A stretch of DNA of 64,000 nucleotides from Citrobacter sp. RHB25-C09 (GTDB lineage Bacteria; Pseudomonadota; Gammaproteobacteria; Enterobacterales; Enterobacteriaceae). Location: positions 1,488,001 to 1,552,000 of the forward strand of contig NZ_CP057483.1 in the NCBI RefSeq assembly GCF_013836145.1, in the 5' to 3' direction. Made by a program: the position numbers and the translations under genes. Positions 19,661 to 27,976 of this stretch are shown in pieces; within the stretch, counting starts at the first letter, position 1, and the number at the start of each line of letters is the position of its first letter. The notes under the pieces are model-generated. The model worked only from the letters and a program-made list of their open reading frames with translations, was not told the DNA's origin and made no database searches.

Positions 19661-19775
19661 TCTAGCCTCTGCATCTAAGTCGAATGATATGGTGCTTTGG
19701 CCGTGACAAGGCAGATGCGTTGTCACCAGGGCGCAGGAAGAAATGACTTCGCCTCCCGTATTTGGAAAGGTGTAC
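19661..19775 (+). ncRNA. Moco riboswitch (molybdenum cofactor RNA motif) of moaA
   Basis: The 5' leader contains the conserved blocks CTCTGCATCTAAGTCG, GGTGCTTTGGCCGTGACAAG, CACCAGGGCGCAGGAAGAAA and TGACTTCGCCTCCCG, ending next to the AAAGGTG ribosome site. These match the remembered E. coli moaA leader, where the Moco-responsive RNA represses translation. The boundaries are approximate. ModE activation and the riboswitch together would tie expression to molybdate supply and cofactor need. Confidence 0.85.
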
Positions 19776-20765
19776 ATGGCCTCACAACTGACTGACGCTT
19801 TTGCGCGTAAGTTTTATTACTTGCGCTTGTCGATTACCGACGTGTGTAACTTCCGTTGCACCTACTGCCTGCCCGACGGCTACAAGCCCGGCGGTGTAAC
19901 CAATAATGGTTTTCTTACCGTCGATGAAATTCGCCGGGTGACGCGTGCTTTCGCCAGTCTGGGCACTGAAAAAGTGCGCCTGACCGGGGGCGAACCTTCC
20001 TTGCGTCGTGACTTTACCGACATCATTGCCGCCGTGCGCGAAAACGACGCTATTCGCCAGCTTGCCGTCACCACAAACGGGTATCGACTGGCGCGTGATG
20101 CCGCCAACTGGCGCGATGCCGGCCTCACCGGGATCAACGTCAGCGTAGATAGCCTTGATGCTCGCCAGTTTCATGCCATTACCGGGCAGGATAAATTCCG
20201 TCAGGTCATGGCCGGTATTGACGCCGCGTTTGAGGCCGGGTTTGAGAAAGTCAAAGTGAATACCGTGCTGATGCGCGATGTGAACCATCACCAGCTCGAT
20301 ACCTTCCTGGAGTGGATCCAGGCGCGTCCCATCCAGTTGCGTTTCATTGAACTAATGGAAACGGGCGAGGGCAGCGACCTCTTTCGTAAACATCATATCT
20401 CCGGCCAGGTTCTGCGTGATGAACTGCTGCGTCGCGGCTGGATCCACCAGCTACGCCAGCGCAGCGACGGCCCGGCGCAGGTCTTTTGCCACCCCGACTA
20501 CGCGGGCGAAATTGGCCTGATCATGCCGTATGAAAAAGATTTCTGCGCCACCTGTAACCGTCTGCGCGTCTCCTCCGTGGGTAAACTGCACCTCTGCCTG
20601 TTCGGTGAGGGGGGCATTAGCCTGCGCGATCTGCTGGAAGACGATGGGCAACAGGCCGCGCTGCAAGAGCGCATTGCCGTTGCGCTGCGCGAGAAAAAGC
20701 AGACCCATTTTCTGCATCAGAACAATACTGGTATTACGCAAAACTTATCTTACATTGGCGGCTGA
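19776..20765 (+). CDS. moaA: GTP 3',8-cyclase MoaA
   Basis: MoaA is the radical-SAM enzyme that starts molybdopterin synthesis by converting GTP to 3',8-cyclo-7,8-dihydro-GTP. The protein is 329 aa from ATG 19776 (MASQLTDAF). An in-frame ATG 33 nt upstream lies within the riboswitch and is not the family start. Cys24, Cys28 and Cys31 (CNFRCTYC) bind the SAM cluster. The C-terminal FCATCNRLR...LCLFGEGG region supplies the second cluster, and the protein ends in GG. Confidence 0.96.
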   Translation: MASQLTDAFARKFYYLRLSITDVCNFRCTYCLPDGYKPGGVTNNGFLTVDEIRRVTRAFASLGTEKVRLTGGEPSLRRDFTDIIAAVRENDAIRQLAVTTNGYRLARDAANWRDAGLTGINVSVDSLDARQFHAITGQDKFRQVMAGIDAAFEAGFEKVKVNTVLMRDVNHHQLDTFLEWIQARPIQLRFIELMETGEGSDLFRKHHISGQVLRDELLRRGWIHQLRQRSDGPAQVFCHPDYAGEIGLIMPYEKDFCATCNRLRVSSVGKLHLCLFGEGGISLRDLLEDDGQQAALQERIAVALREKKQTHFLHQNNTGITQNLSYIGG

Positions 20766-20784
20766 TCGCTAAAAGGAGTTTTCC

Positions 20785-21297
20785 ATGAGTCAGGTAAGCG
20801 CTGAATTTATCCCGACCCGCATTGCTATTCTTACGATATCTAACCGTCGCGGTGAAGAGGACGATACCTCCGGTCATTTTCTGCGTGACGCCGCGCAGGA
20901 GGCGGGGCACGAGGTTGTCGATAAAGCGATAGTGAAAGAGAACCGTTATGCCATTCGTGCGCTGGTGTCGGCGTGGATCGCCAGCGAGAACGTACAGGTG
21001 GTCCTGATCACCGGCGGCACCGGGCTTACCGAAGGCGACCAGGCGCCGGAAGCGCTGCTGCCGCTGTTTGACCGCGAAGTTGAAGGTTTTGGCGAAGTGT
21101 TCCGCATGCTGTCGTTTGAAGAGATCGGCACCGCAACATTGCAGTCGCGCGCAGTGGCTGGTGTGGCCAATAAAACGCTGATTTTCGCCATGCCGGGTTC
21201 CACTAAAGCCTGCCGTACCGCCTGGGACAACATCATTGCCCCGCAGCTTGATGCCCGCACGCGCCCGTGTAATTTTCACCCACATTTGAAGAAATAA
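20785..21297 (+). CDS. moaB: Molybdenum cofactor biosynthesis protein MoaB
   Basis: The 170-aa protein belongs to the MoaB/MogA (MPT adenylyltransferase-like) fold, with the motifs LITGGTGLTEGDQAPEAL and FAMPGSTKACRTAWD. E. coli MoaB is dispensable for Moco synthesis and its precise role is unclear. It sits 19 bp after moaA with AAGGAG upstream, and 2 bp before moaC. Confidence 0.95.
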   Translation: MSQVSAEFIPTRIAILTISNRRGEEDDTSGHFLRDAAQEAGHEVVDKAIVKENRYAIRALVSAWIASENVQVVLITGGTGLTEGDQAPEALLPLFDREVEGFGEVFRMLSFEEIGTATLQSRAVAGVANKTLIFAMPGSTKACRTAWDNIIAPQLDARTRPCNFHPHLKK

Positions 21298-21299
21298 GT

Positions 21300-21785
21300 A
21301 TGTCGCAACTGACCCACATTAACGCCGCTGGCGAAGCGCATATGGTAGATGTTTCTGCCAAAGCGGAAACCGTTCGTGAAGCGCGCGCCGAAGCCTTTGT
21401 CACCATGCACAGCGAAACGTTGGCGATGATTATTGACGGCAGCCACCATAAGGGCGACGTGTTCGCTACCGCGCGCATTGCCGGAATTCAGGCGGCAAAA
21501 CGCACCTGGGAGCTGATCCCGCTGTGCCATCCGCTGCTGCTGAGTAAGGTGGAAGTGCAGCTTCAGGCCGAGCCTGAGCATAGTCGCGTGCGTATTGAAT
21601 CGCTGTGCCGACTCACCGGCAAAACCGGCGTAGAGATGGAAGCGTTGACGGCCGCATCCGTTGCCGCGTTGACCATCTACGACATGTGTAAAGCGGTGCA
21701 AAAGGATATGGTGATTGGCCCGGTACGCCTGCTGGCGAAAAGCGGCGGTAAGTCCGGAGATTTTAAGGCGGATTCCGATGATTAA
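21300..21785 (+). CDS. moaC: Cyclic pyranopterin monophosphate synthase MoaC
   Basis: MoaC rearranges 3',8-cH2GTP to cyclic pyranopterin monophosphate. The 161-aa protein has the family motifs LIPLCHPL, KTGVEMEALTA and IYDMCKAV, including the conserved late Lys/Asp region. Its 3' end overlaps moaD by 8 nt. Confidence 0.96.
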   Translation: MSQLTHINAAGEAHMVDVSAKAETVREARAEAFVTMHSETLAMIIDGSHHKGDVFATARIAGIQAAKRTWELIPLCHPLLLSKVEVQLQAEPEHSRVRIESLCRLTGKTGVEMEALTAASVAALTIYDMCKAVQKDMVIGPVRLLAKSGGKSGDFKADSDD

Positions 21786-22023
21786 GGTTTTATTTTTCGC
21801 TCAGGTTCGCGAACTGGTCGGTACCGATACGCTGGACGTCGCGCCAGACTTTCCGACGGTTGAGGCGCTGCGGGAACATCTGGCGGCACAGGGTAATCGT
21901 TGGGCGCTGGCGCTTGAGGACGGCAAACTGCTTGCCGCCGTCAACCAGACGCTGGTCAGCCTCGATCATCCGCTGGCGGCGGGTGATGAAGTTGCCTTCT
22001 TTCCTCCCGTCACCGGAGGCTGA
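21778..22023 (+). CDS. moaD: Molybdopterin synthase small subunit MoaD
   Basis: MoaD is the ubiquitin-like sulfur carrier of molybdopterin synthase. The 81-aa protein from ATG 21778 ends in the required PPVTGG, whose terminal glycine becomes a thiocarboxylate. ATG 21778 lies inside the moaC 3' end and fits the family; the upstream start at 21715 is rejected because it would add residues from the moaC frame. Confidence 0.95.
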   Translation: MIKVLFFAQVRELVGTDTLDVAPDFPTVEALREHLAAQGNRWALALEDGKLLAAVNQTLVSLDHPLAAGDEVAFFPPVTGG

Positions 22024-22024
22024 G

Positions 22025-22477
22025 ATGAGTGAAAGCAAAATTGTGGTAGGAACCGCACCGTTTAGCGTCGGGGAAGAGTATCCCTGGCTTGCCGAACGTG
22101 ATGAAGACGGTGCGGTCGTTACCTTTACCGGAAAAGTGCGCAACCATAATCTTGGCGATAGCGTGAAAGCGCTGACTCTTGAGCACTATCCCGGAATGAC
22201 TGAAAAAGCGCTGGCGGAAATTGTTGACGAGGCGCGCAACCGCTGGCCGTTAGGGCGCGTTACGGTCATTCACCGCATCGGCGAACTGTGGCCGGGTGAT
22301 GAAATTGTCTTCGTTGGCGTGACCAGCGCGCATCGCAGTAGTGCTTTTGAAGCCGGGCAGTTCATTATGGATTATCTGAAAACCCGCGCCCCGTTCTGGA
22401 AGCGCGAAGCCACGCCGGAAGGCGACCGCTGGGTGGAAGCCCGCGATAGCGACCAGCAGGCGGCAAAGCGCTGGTAG
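22025..22477 (+). CDS. moaE: Molybdopterin synthase catalytic subunit MoaE
   Basis: MoaE pairs with MoaD to insert the dithiolene sulfurs into cPMP. The 150-aa protein starts at ATG 22025, one base after the moaD stop, with GGAGG just upstream. Conserved segments include FTGKVRNHN, HRIGELWPGDEIV, TSAHRSSAFEA and the catalytic-lysine region KTRAPFWKRE. It is the last gene of moaABCDE. Confidence 0.95.
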   Translation: MSESKIVVGTAPFSVGEEYPWLAERDEDGAVVTFTGKVRNHNLGDSVKALTLEHYPGMTEKALAEIVDEARNRWPLGRVTVIHRIGELWPGDEIVFVGVTSAHRSSAFEAGQFIMDYLKTRAPFWKREATPEGDRWVEARDSDQQAAKRW

Positions 22478-22526
22478 CAGAATGTGATACGCTTAAACAG
22501 GTATTCATTGAAAACAGGAGATTAGC

Positions 22527-23231
22527 ATGGACCGGTTTCCACGATCCGAATCTATCGTGCAGTCCCGTTCTGGTCTGCAAACTTATATGGCGCAGTTGTA
22601 CGGCTGGATGACTGTCGGCTTGCTGCTAACGGCGTTTATTGCCTGGTATGCGGCGAACTCCAGTGCGTTCATGGAGCTGTTGTATACCAACAGGATCTTT
22701 TTCTTCGGCCTGGTGATCGCGCAACTTGCCGTCGTGTTTGTTTTGTCGGGGTTGGTCAACAGACTGAGCGCAGGGGTGATGACAACGCTGTTTATGCTCT
22801 ATTCGGTACTCACCGGCCTGACGCTTTCCAGTATTTTTATTATTTATACGGCCTCTTCCATTGCCAGCACCTTTGTGGTCACTGGCGGGATGTTTGGCGT
22901 AATGAGCCTGTGGGGTTACACCACGAAGCGCGATCTCAGCGGCTGGGGCAACATGCTCTTTATGGCGCTGATTGGCATCATTCTGGCTTCGCTGGTCAAC
23001 TTCTGGCTGAAAAGCGAAGCGCTGATGTGGGCAGTAACCTATATCGGGGTCGTGGTGTTTGTTGGTCTGACGGCGTATGACACCCAGAAACTGAAGAATA
23101 TTGGTGAGCAGATTGATGTGCGCGACACGTCAAATCTGCGTAAATATTCGATTCTTGGCGCGTTAACCCTGTATCTGGACTTTATTAACCTGTTCCTGAT
23201 GCTGCTGCGTATCTTCGGCAACCGCCGCTAA
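22527..23231 (+). CDS. ybhL: Bax inhibitor-1 family inner-membrane protein YbhL
   Basis: The 234-aa protein has about seven hydrophobic segments and the BI-1 (TMBIM) signatures MTVGLLLTA, FITYDTQ-like GLTAYDTQKLKNIGEQ and LYLDFINLFLMLLRIFG. The family includes calcium-leak channels, but the role of YbhL is not known. The start follows AACAGGAG. E. coli K-12 has the related ybhM next to it; no ybhM is present here. Confidence 0.92.
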   Translation: MDRFPRSESIVQSRSGLQTYMAQLYGWMTVGLLLTAFIAWYAANSSAFMELLYTNRIFFFGLVIAQLAVVFVLSGLVNRLSAGVMTTLFMLYSVLTGLTLSSIFIIYTASSIASTFVVTGGMFGVMSLWGYTTKRDLSGWGNMLFMALIGIILASLVNFWLKSEALMWAVTYIGVVVFVGLTAYDTQKLKNIGEQIDVRDTSNLRKYSILGALTLYLDFINLFLMLLRIFGNRR

Positions 23232-23239
23232 GTGTAGCG

Positions 23240-23328
23240 AGCCCGGTGGCGCTGATGCTTACCGGGCCTACGTTCGGGTAGCGCGTGGTATTTGTAGGCC
23301 GGATAAGGCGCTGCCGCCATCCGGCAAC
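23240..23328. repeat. BIME between ybhL and ybhN
   Basis: Two REP units (GCCCGGTGGCG...ACCGGGCCTAC and GTAGGCCGGATAAGG...CCATCCGGCA) lie between convergent genes. Confidence 0.85.
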
Positions 23329-23339
23329 ACGCTTCTGCT

Positions 23340-24302
23340 TTACTTCGCCATCGCTTTTTCGTTTTTTGCGCGCAGTTTCTTCGCCCGACTCTCCAGCACC
23401 AGATAACAGACCAGCGCCAGCAGTAACGGAATAAAGTAATACAGCACACGATAGGCGAGCAGGGCGGCGATGATAATTCCCTGCGAAGTGTGCTCACCTT
23501 TTAACAGCGCAAGGAATACGGCTTCCAGCACGCCAATCCCCGCCGGAATATGCACAATCACCCCTGCGATGCTACTGACCAGTAGAACACCCAGCACAAA
23601 GAAATAGTTTATCTGCTGCCCCAGTAGCAGCCAGATAATCGCCCCCATGACCATCCAGTTCGCGCTGGAGATTGCCATTTGAGCGAGGGCAAACTTCCAT
23701 GAAGGCAGCACCAGTTTTTGCCCTTTTATGGTCATATGGCGATGTTTGGCAAAGGCGCAGAACCAGAGGTAAACGGCGATAATGAACAGCAGCACCACGC
23801 CCAATATCCGCAGCGTACTTTCGTCGATATACCAGTGGGCGGGCAGTTGCACCACGCCAAAGGTGAAAATGATCCCGCCGAGCAAAATATAGCCCAGCCA
23901 GTTGGTGGTAATACTGAGCGAGAAAATACGCGTAATCGTCCCACCCGGCAGTCCGAGACGCGAATACAGACGATAGCGCATCCCAATCCCGCCAACCCAT
24001 GTGCTTAAGGTCAGGTTAAAGGCATAGCAGATAAAGGACACCAGCATGACCTGCCGTTTGGCCAGCTTATGCCCGCAGTAGGCGCGGGCCAACAGATCAT
24101 AACAGCCGTACAGCAGATAACTGAGGATCACCAGTCCCACGGCGCTTAACAGTGCGACGCGGTTATAATCCCGAATGACCTTCCAGACATCCTCCCAGTT
24201 CACCTGACGTGCGTACACCACCAACAGCACGATGACGGCGATAAAAAACAGCCAGGTGAGGATTTTTTTCGTCAGCCGCCAGCGCGGATGTGATTTCGCC
24301 AT
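23340..24302 (-). CDS. ybhN: Inner-membrane protein YbhN (LPG synthase-like flippase fold)
   Basis: The 320-aa polytopic protein has about eight hydrophobic segments and a lysine-rich C-terminus. It belongs to the AglD/MprF N-terminal family (UPF0104), related to the flippase half of lysyl-phosphatidylglycerol synthases. It is the last gene of ybhP-clsB-ybhN; its ATG shares one base with the clsB stop (TGATG). Co-transcription with cardiolipin synthase suggests a phospholipid-related function, which is inference. Confidence 0.9.
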   Translation of the reverse strand: MAKSHPRWRLTKKILTWLFFIAVIVLLVVYARQVNWEDVWKVIRDYNRVALLSAVGLVILSYLLYGCYDLLARAYCGHKLAKRQVMLVSFICYAFNLTLSTWVGGIGMRYRLYSRLGLPGGTITRIFSLSITTNWLGYILLGGIIFTFGVVQLPAHWYIDESTLRILGVVLLFIIAVYLWFCAFAKHRHMTIKGQKLVLPSWKFALAQMAISSANWMVMGAIIWLLLGQQINYFFVLGVLLVSSIAGVIVHIPAGIGVLEAVFLALLKGEHTSQGIIIAALLAYRVLYYFIPLLLALVCYLVLESRAKKLRAKNEKAMAK

Positions 24303-25543
24303 CAGGGTTTTGCTCCTGTATCTTGCGCCTCAACGCGATCCTGGGTTTCCATTGTGGGTTGGGCAGGCGGATCAACCTGGGCCAGATGCGGTGTATGCGC
24401 GGGAAGCCAGCCGACGAGCGCCGGGAAATGGCGTAAGAAGTGGAACGCCAGCACGCTTTTGCTCAGGTTCCACCAGGTCCGTTTAGGTAACATAGATTCA
24501 TCTACCCGCTTACAGTCCTGGGCGATGATGGCGTTGAGGTTTTCGCGCAGAGTCTGATTAAACTGGCGGTCGTGAATGATCAAATTGGCTTCCAGATTGA
24601 GCGACAGGCTGAGCGGATCCAGATTGCTTGACCCGACCGTTGCCCAGTGATCGTCCATCAGCGCCACCTTGCCATGTAAGGGCTTGCGTCGGTACTCATA
24701 GACCTGCACGTTGCCCTTGACCAGATAGTTGTACAGCAGGCGAGCGCCGACTTTCACAATGGGCATATCCGGTTCACCCTGCACGACCAGCTTCACGCGT
24801 ACGCCGCGTCGCGCTGCCTTACGCATGGCGTGAAGCAGGCGGTAGCCGGGGAAGAAATAGGCGTTTGCGATAATCACTTCCCGACGAGCCTGAGTGAGCA
24901 TCTTCAGATAATGACGTTCGATGTCGTCGCGGTGCTCCTCGTTATCGCGCCAGACAAACAGCGCCTGAGCTTCGCCGGGCTGGCGGTTTTCCTCAGCACG
25001 GTGGTGACGGCGCCACCAGCGGCGCACGGCGCTCTGGCCGGGCAGGTTTTCCACTTCAAACTGTAAGATATCGGCGACAATCGGCCCTTCTACGCGTACC
25101 GCGTAATCCTGCTTGGCTTCGGGTCCATAGTCGGACATATGTTCGGCGGAATAGTTAATTCCGCCGACAAAGGCGACGCGGGTGTCAATCACCACTATTT
25201 TGCGGTGCATTCGGCGAAAGACGTTAGTGCGCATACCGAACACGCGTGGCCGCGGATCGTAGTAGCGGAAGACCACCCCTGCCGAGGTGAGTTCGCCGAC
25301 AAACTCGTCGCTAAGATCCGGCGAGCCGTAGCCATCCAGCAGCACTTCGGCTTTGACGCCGCGTTTTGCTGCGGCCAATAGCGCTGCATGAAGTTGTCTA
25401 CCCACGTCATCCTCAAACCAGATAAAACTTTCGAGGATAATCCTTTGCTGCGCTTCGCCAATTGCCTTAAATACCGCAGGATAGTACTGGTCACCATTCT
25501 CCAGTAACTGAATCTGATTACCTTCGCGCCAGGTGCATTTCAT
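24302..25543 (-). CDS. clsB: Cardiolipin synthase B
   Basis: ClsB is a phospholipase-D superfamily enzyme that forms cardiolipin from phosphatidylglycerol at the inner membrane. The 413-aa protein carries two HKD motifs: His113-Lys115-Asp120 in HRKIVVID, and HGKVALMDD near residue 290. It overlaps ybhP by 4 nt and ybhN by 1 nt, so the three are translated from one mRNA. Confidence 0.94.
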   Translation of the reverse strand: MKCTWREGNQIQLLENGDQYYPAVFKAIGEAQQRIILESFIWFEDDVGRQLHAALLAAAKRGVKAEVLLDGYGSPDLSDEFVGELTSAGVVFRYYDPRPRVFGMRTNVFRRMHRKIVVIDTRVAFVGGINYSAEHMSDYGPEAKQDYAVRVEGPIVADILQFEVENLPGQSAVRRWWRRHHRAEENRQPGEAQALFVWRDNEEHRDDIERHYLKMLTQARREVIIANAYFFPGYRLLHAMRKAARRGVRVKLVVQGEPDMPIVKVGARLLYNYLVKGNVQVYEYRRKPLHGKVALMDDHWATVGSSNLDPLSLSLNLEANLIIHDRQFNQTLRENLNAIIAQDCKRVDESMLPKRTWWNLSKSVLAFHFLRHFPALVGWLPAHTPHLAQVDPPAQPTMETQDRVEAQDTGAKP

Positions 25544-26301
25544 AGATGGATCTCCGCGCTAAGGGGGGCATGGTCCGAGAGATGTCGCCAGTTGCGCAGC
25601 GGCAGCGCTGTCGGCGAACTGGCGTTGGCATTCTTGACGTAAATGCGGTCAAGCCTCAGTAGGGGCAGGCTGACCGGAAAAGTGCGCGCCGGACGGCCAT
25701 GGGCGCGGGTAAAGATCTCTTCCAGCCCCGCAGTGACTTTTAACGGATGGTTGGCCCGCTGGCGCCAGTCGTTGAAATCACCAGCTACCAGCACCGGTTC
25801 GTCTTTTGGCAGGGCGTTTACCCATTCCGCCAGCATCGCAAGCTGTTCCTGGCGATGGGCTTCGCGCAGGCCCAGATGCACGCACATCACGTGGATAGGT
25901 TTCTTGAGCTGCGGCGGCACAATGCGGCAATAAAGCACGCCGCGTTTTTCACTCCCGCCCACCGAAACATCGCGGTTTTCAAAATGTTCTATGGGATAGC
26001 GCGAAAGCACCGCGTTGCCATGATGGCCTTCCGGGTAAACCGCATTACGGCCATAGGCGTAGTCGCTCCACATGGTATCGGCGAGAAATTCGTAGTGGGT
26101 GGTGTCAGGCCAGTTCTCGACGTGCAGTGGATGTACCTCATGAGCGCCCATCACCTCCTGCAGGCAGACTATGTCGGCGCTCACCGTGCGTACTGCATCC
26201 CGCAGCTCCGGCAAAATGAAGCGTTTATTAAAGGCGGTGAAGCCCTTGTGCGTATTAATGGTGAGCACTTTGAATGAAAATCGCTGTGTTTGTCCGCTCA
26301 T
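25540..26301 (-). CDS. ybhP: Endonuclease/exonuclease/phosphatase family protein YbhP
   Basis: The 253-aa protein from ATG 26301 (MSGQTQRFSF) has the EEP fold motifs LQEVMG (catalytic Glu), GDFNDWR and the C-terminal LSDHAPLSAEI. An upstream in-frame ATG at 26352 would add 17 residues not found in E. coli YbhP. The substrate (nucleic acid or phospholipid) is unknown. First gene of ybhP-clsB-ybhN. Confidence 0.9.
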   Translation of the reverse strand: MSGQTQRFSFKVLTINTHKGFTAFNKRFILPELRDAVRTVSADIVCLQEVMGAHEVHPLHVENWPDTTHYEFLADTMWSDYAYGRNAVYPEGHHGNAVLSRYPIEHFENRDVSVGGSEKRGVLYCRIVPPQLKKPIHVMCVHLGLREAHRQEQLAMLAEWVNALPKDEPVLVAGDFNDWRQRANHPLKVTAGLEEIFTRAHGRPARTFPVSLPLLRLDRIYVKNANASSPTALPLRNWRHLSDHAPLSAEIHL

Positions 26302-26432
26302 AATTCTCCAGTCGGCGTCACTTTCCTCGCTAAATAGTGTAGTCGGCGTCACAAAAAGGTGCGGTGTTACGGAATTTTCCGTAAAGTTCGATATTCTGAG
26401 TAATTAGACAAAAATCCTTCAGGAGAAAAGCC

Positions 26433-26843
26433 ATGAGGTGGCAACAACGTGTTCGTGTCGCAACGGGGTTAAGTTGCTGGCAGATTATGTTGCATTTACT
26501 GGTAGTGGCGATGCTGGTAATGGGCTGGATGAGCGGCACGTTAGTGCGCGTCGGGCTCGGATTATGTGTGGCTTACGGTGTGACCGTACTGTTGATGCTG
26601 GCGCTGCAGCGCCATCACGAACAGCGCTGGCGAGACGTTGCCGATGTGCTGGAAGAACTGACTACCACCTGGTATTTCGGCGCCGCGCTGATTGTGCTGT
26701 GGCTGCTTTCCAGAGTACTGCAAAACAATATCCTGCTGGCGTTAGCGGGCCTGGTCATACTTGCCGGACCCGCCGTCGTGTCTCTGCTGGCTAAGGACAA
26801 AAAGTTACATAATTTTGCGTCTAAACATCGCATACGCCGCTGA
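26433..26843 (+). CDS. ybhQ: Inner-membrane protein YbhQ
   Basis: The 136-aa protein equals E. coli YbhQ in length. It has four hydrophobic segments and a basic tail (KHRIRR). Function unknown. AGGAG precedes the ATG. The last 39 bp overlap, on the opposite strand, the 3' end of ybhR. Confidence 0.9.
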   Translation: MRWQQRVRVATGLSCWQIMLHLLVVAMLVMGWMSGTLVRVGLGLCVAYGVTVLLMLALQRHHEQRWRDVADVLEELTTTWYFGAALIVLWLLSRVLQNNILLALAGLVILAGPAVVSLLAKDKKLHNFASKHRIRR

Positions 26844-27911
26844 ACCCGTTGTGGCCGCAATCACCAACAGCGGCCACAAACTTCCCCAGACAATCTGCAA
26901 ACTCGCGTCCTTCAAATAGATCTGCTTGGTGATATCCGTAAAGTGGCGGATTGGGTTTATCCAGGTCAGGTTTTGTAACCAGACCGGCATATTCTCAACC
27001 GGTGACACATATCCAGACAGCAATATCGCAGGCATCATGAAAACAAACACGCCGATAAATGCCTGCTGCTGAGTTGAGCAGAGCGATGAGATCAACAGTC
27101 CGAAGCCCACCAGGGACAGCCCATAAATCACCATGGTGAAATAAAACAGCGCTAGCGAGCCGGCAAACGGGATCTGATACGCCCAGATCCCAATGGCCAG
27201 CACGATAGTGGCCTGGAACGTGGCGACGATCAGCGCCGGTACCGCTTTGCCGATAAAAATTTGCCAGGTGGTCAGCGGGGATACCAGCAGTTGGTCCAGC
27301 GTACCCTGTTCACGCTCCCGTGCGACCGACAGCGACGTCACGATCATCACGCCAATGGTGGTAATCATCGCAATCAGCGACGGTACCACAAACCATTTGT
27401 AATCAAGATTTGGGTTGTACCAGTTGCGCACCACCAGTTCGCTGTTATTGGGCTTCGGCTTACCTTCCATCAGCTCCTGTTGATAATTTTTGACGATTTG
27501 CTGAAGGTAGTTCGCTGCGATCTGCGCACTGTTGGAGTTACGTCCATCAAGGATGAGCTGCATCGGAGCGGACTGAAAGGTATCCAGATTACGCGAGAAG
27601 TCGGCGGGGAAACGCACCAGCAGCAGCGCTTTTTGCGTATCGATGGTCGGTTGAATGTCCTGCGGACTTTTCAGCAGCAGGACGTGCGTAAAGGCGCTGG
27701 CTCGGGCGAAGCGCTGCGTAAGCTCCACCGAATGCTTACCGTTATCTTCGTTATAGATTGCGATAGTGGCATTCGTCACCTCCAGCGTCGCGGCAAAAGG
27801 AAACAGCAGCACCTGAATCAGGACTGGCAGAATCAGAATTGCACGGGTCTGCGGTTCGCGCAGCAGCGACTGGAGTTCTTTACGAATGAGCGTCCATAAA
27901 CGATGAAACAT
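26805..27911 (-). CDS. ybhR: ABC exporter permease YbhR
   Basis: The 368-aa ABC-2 family permease starts at ATG 27911 (MFHRLWTLIRKEL). The frame continues upstream through a REP sequence, which is not coding. It has an N-terminal transmembrane helix, a periplasmic domain, then about five helices with the family motif AREREQGTLDQLLVSPL. With YbhS, YbhF and YbhG it forms an export system linked in E. coli to drug tolerance and Na+/Li+ export. Confidence 0.94.
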   Translation of the reverse strand: MFHRLWTLIRKELQSLLREPQTRAILILPVLIQVLLFPFAATLEVTNATIAIYNEDNGKHSVELTQRFARASAFTHVLLLKSPQDIQPTIDTQKALLLVRFPADFSRNLDTFQSAPMQLILDGRNSNSAQIAANYLQQIVKNYQQELMEGKPKPNNSELVVRNWYNPNLDYKWFVVPSLIAMITTIGVMIVTSLSVAREREQGTLDQLLVSPLTTWQIFIGKAVPALIVATFQATIVLAIGIWAYQIPFAGSLALFYFTMVIYGLSLVGFGLLISSLCSTQQQAFIGVFVFMMPAILLSGYVSPVENMPVWLQNLTWINPIRHFTDITKQIYLKDASLQIVWGSLWPLLVIAATTGSAAYAMFRRKIM

Positions 27912-27925
27912 GTCGTTATCCCCGG

Positions 27926-27960
27926 TTTGTAGGCCCGGCAAGCGCAGCGCCACCGGGCAA
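27926..27960. repeat. Single REP unit between ybhS and ybhR
   Basis: GTAGGCCCGGCAAGC...GCCACCGGGCA lies in the 65-bp gap inside the ybhGFSR operon and may set relative mRNA stability. Confidence 0.75.
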
Positions 27961-27976
27961 AATACGAGCGCCAGAA

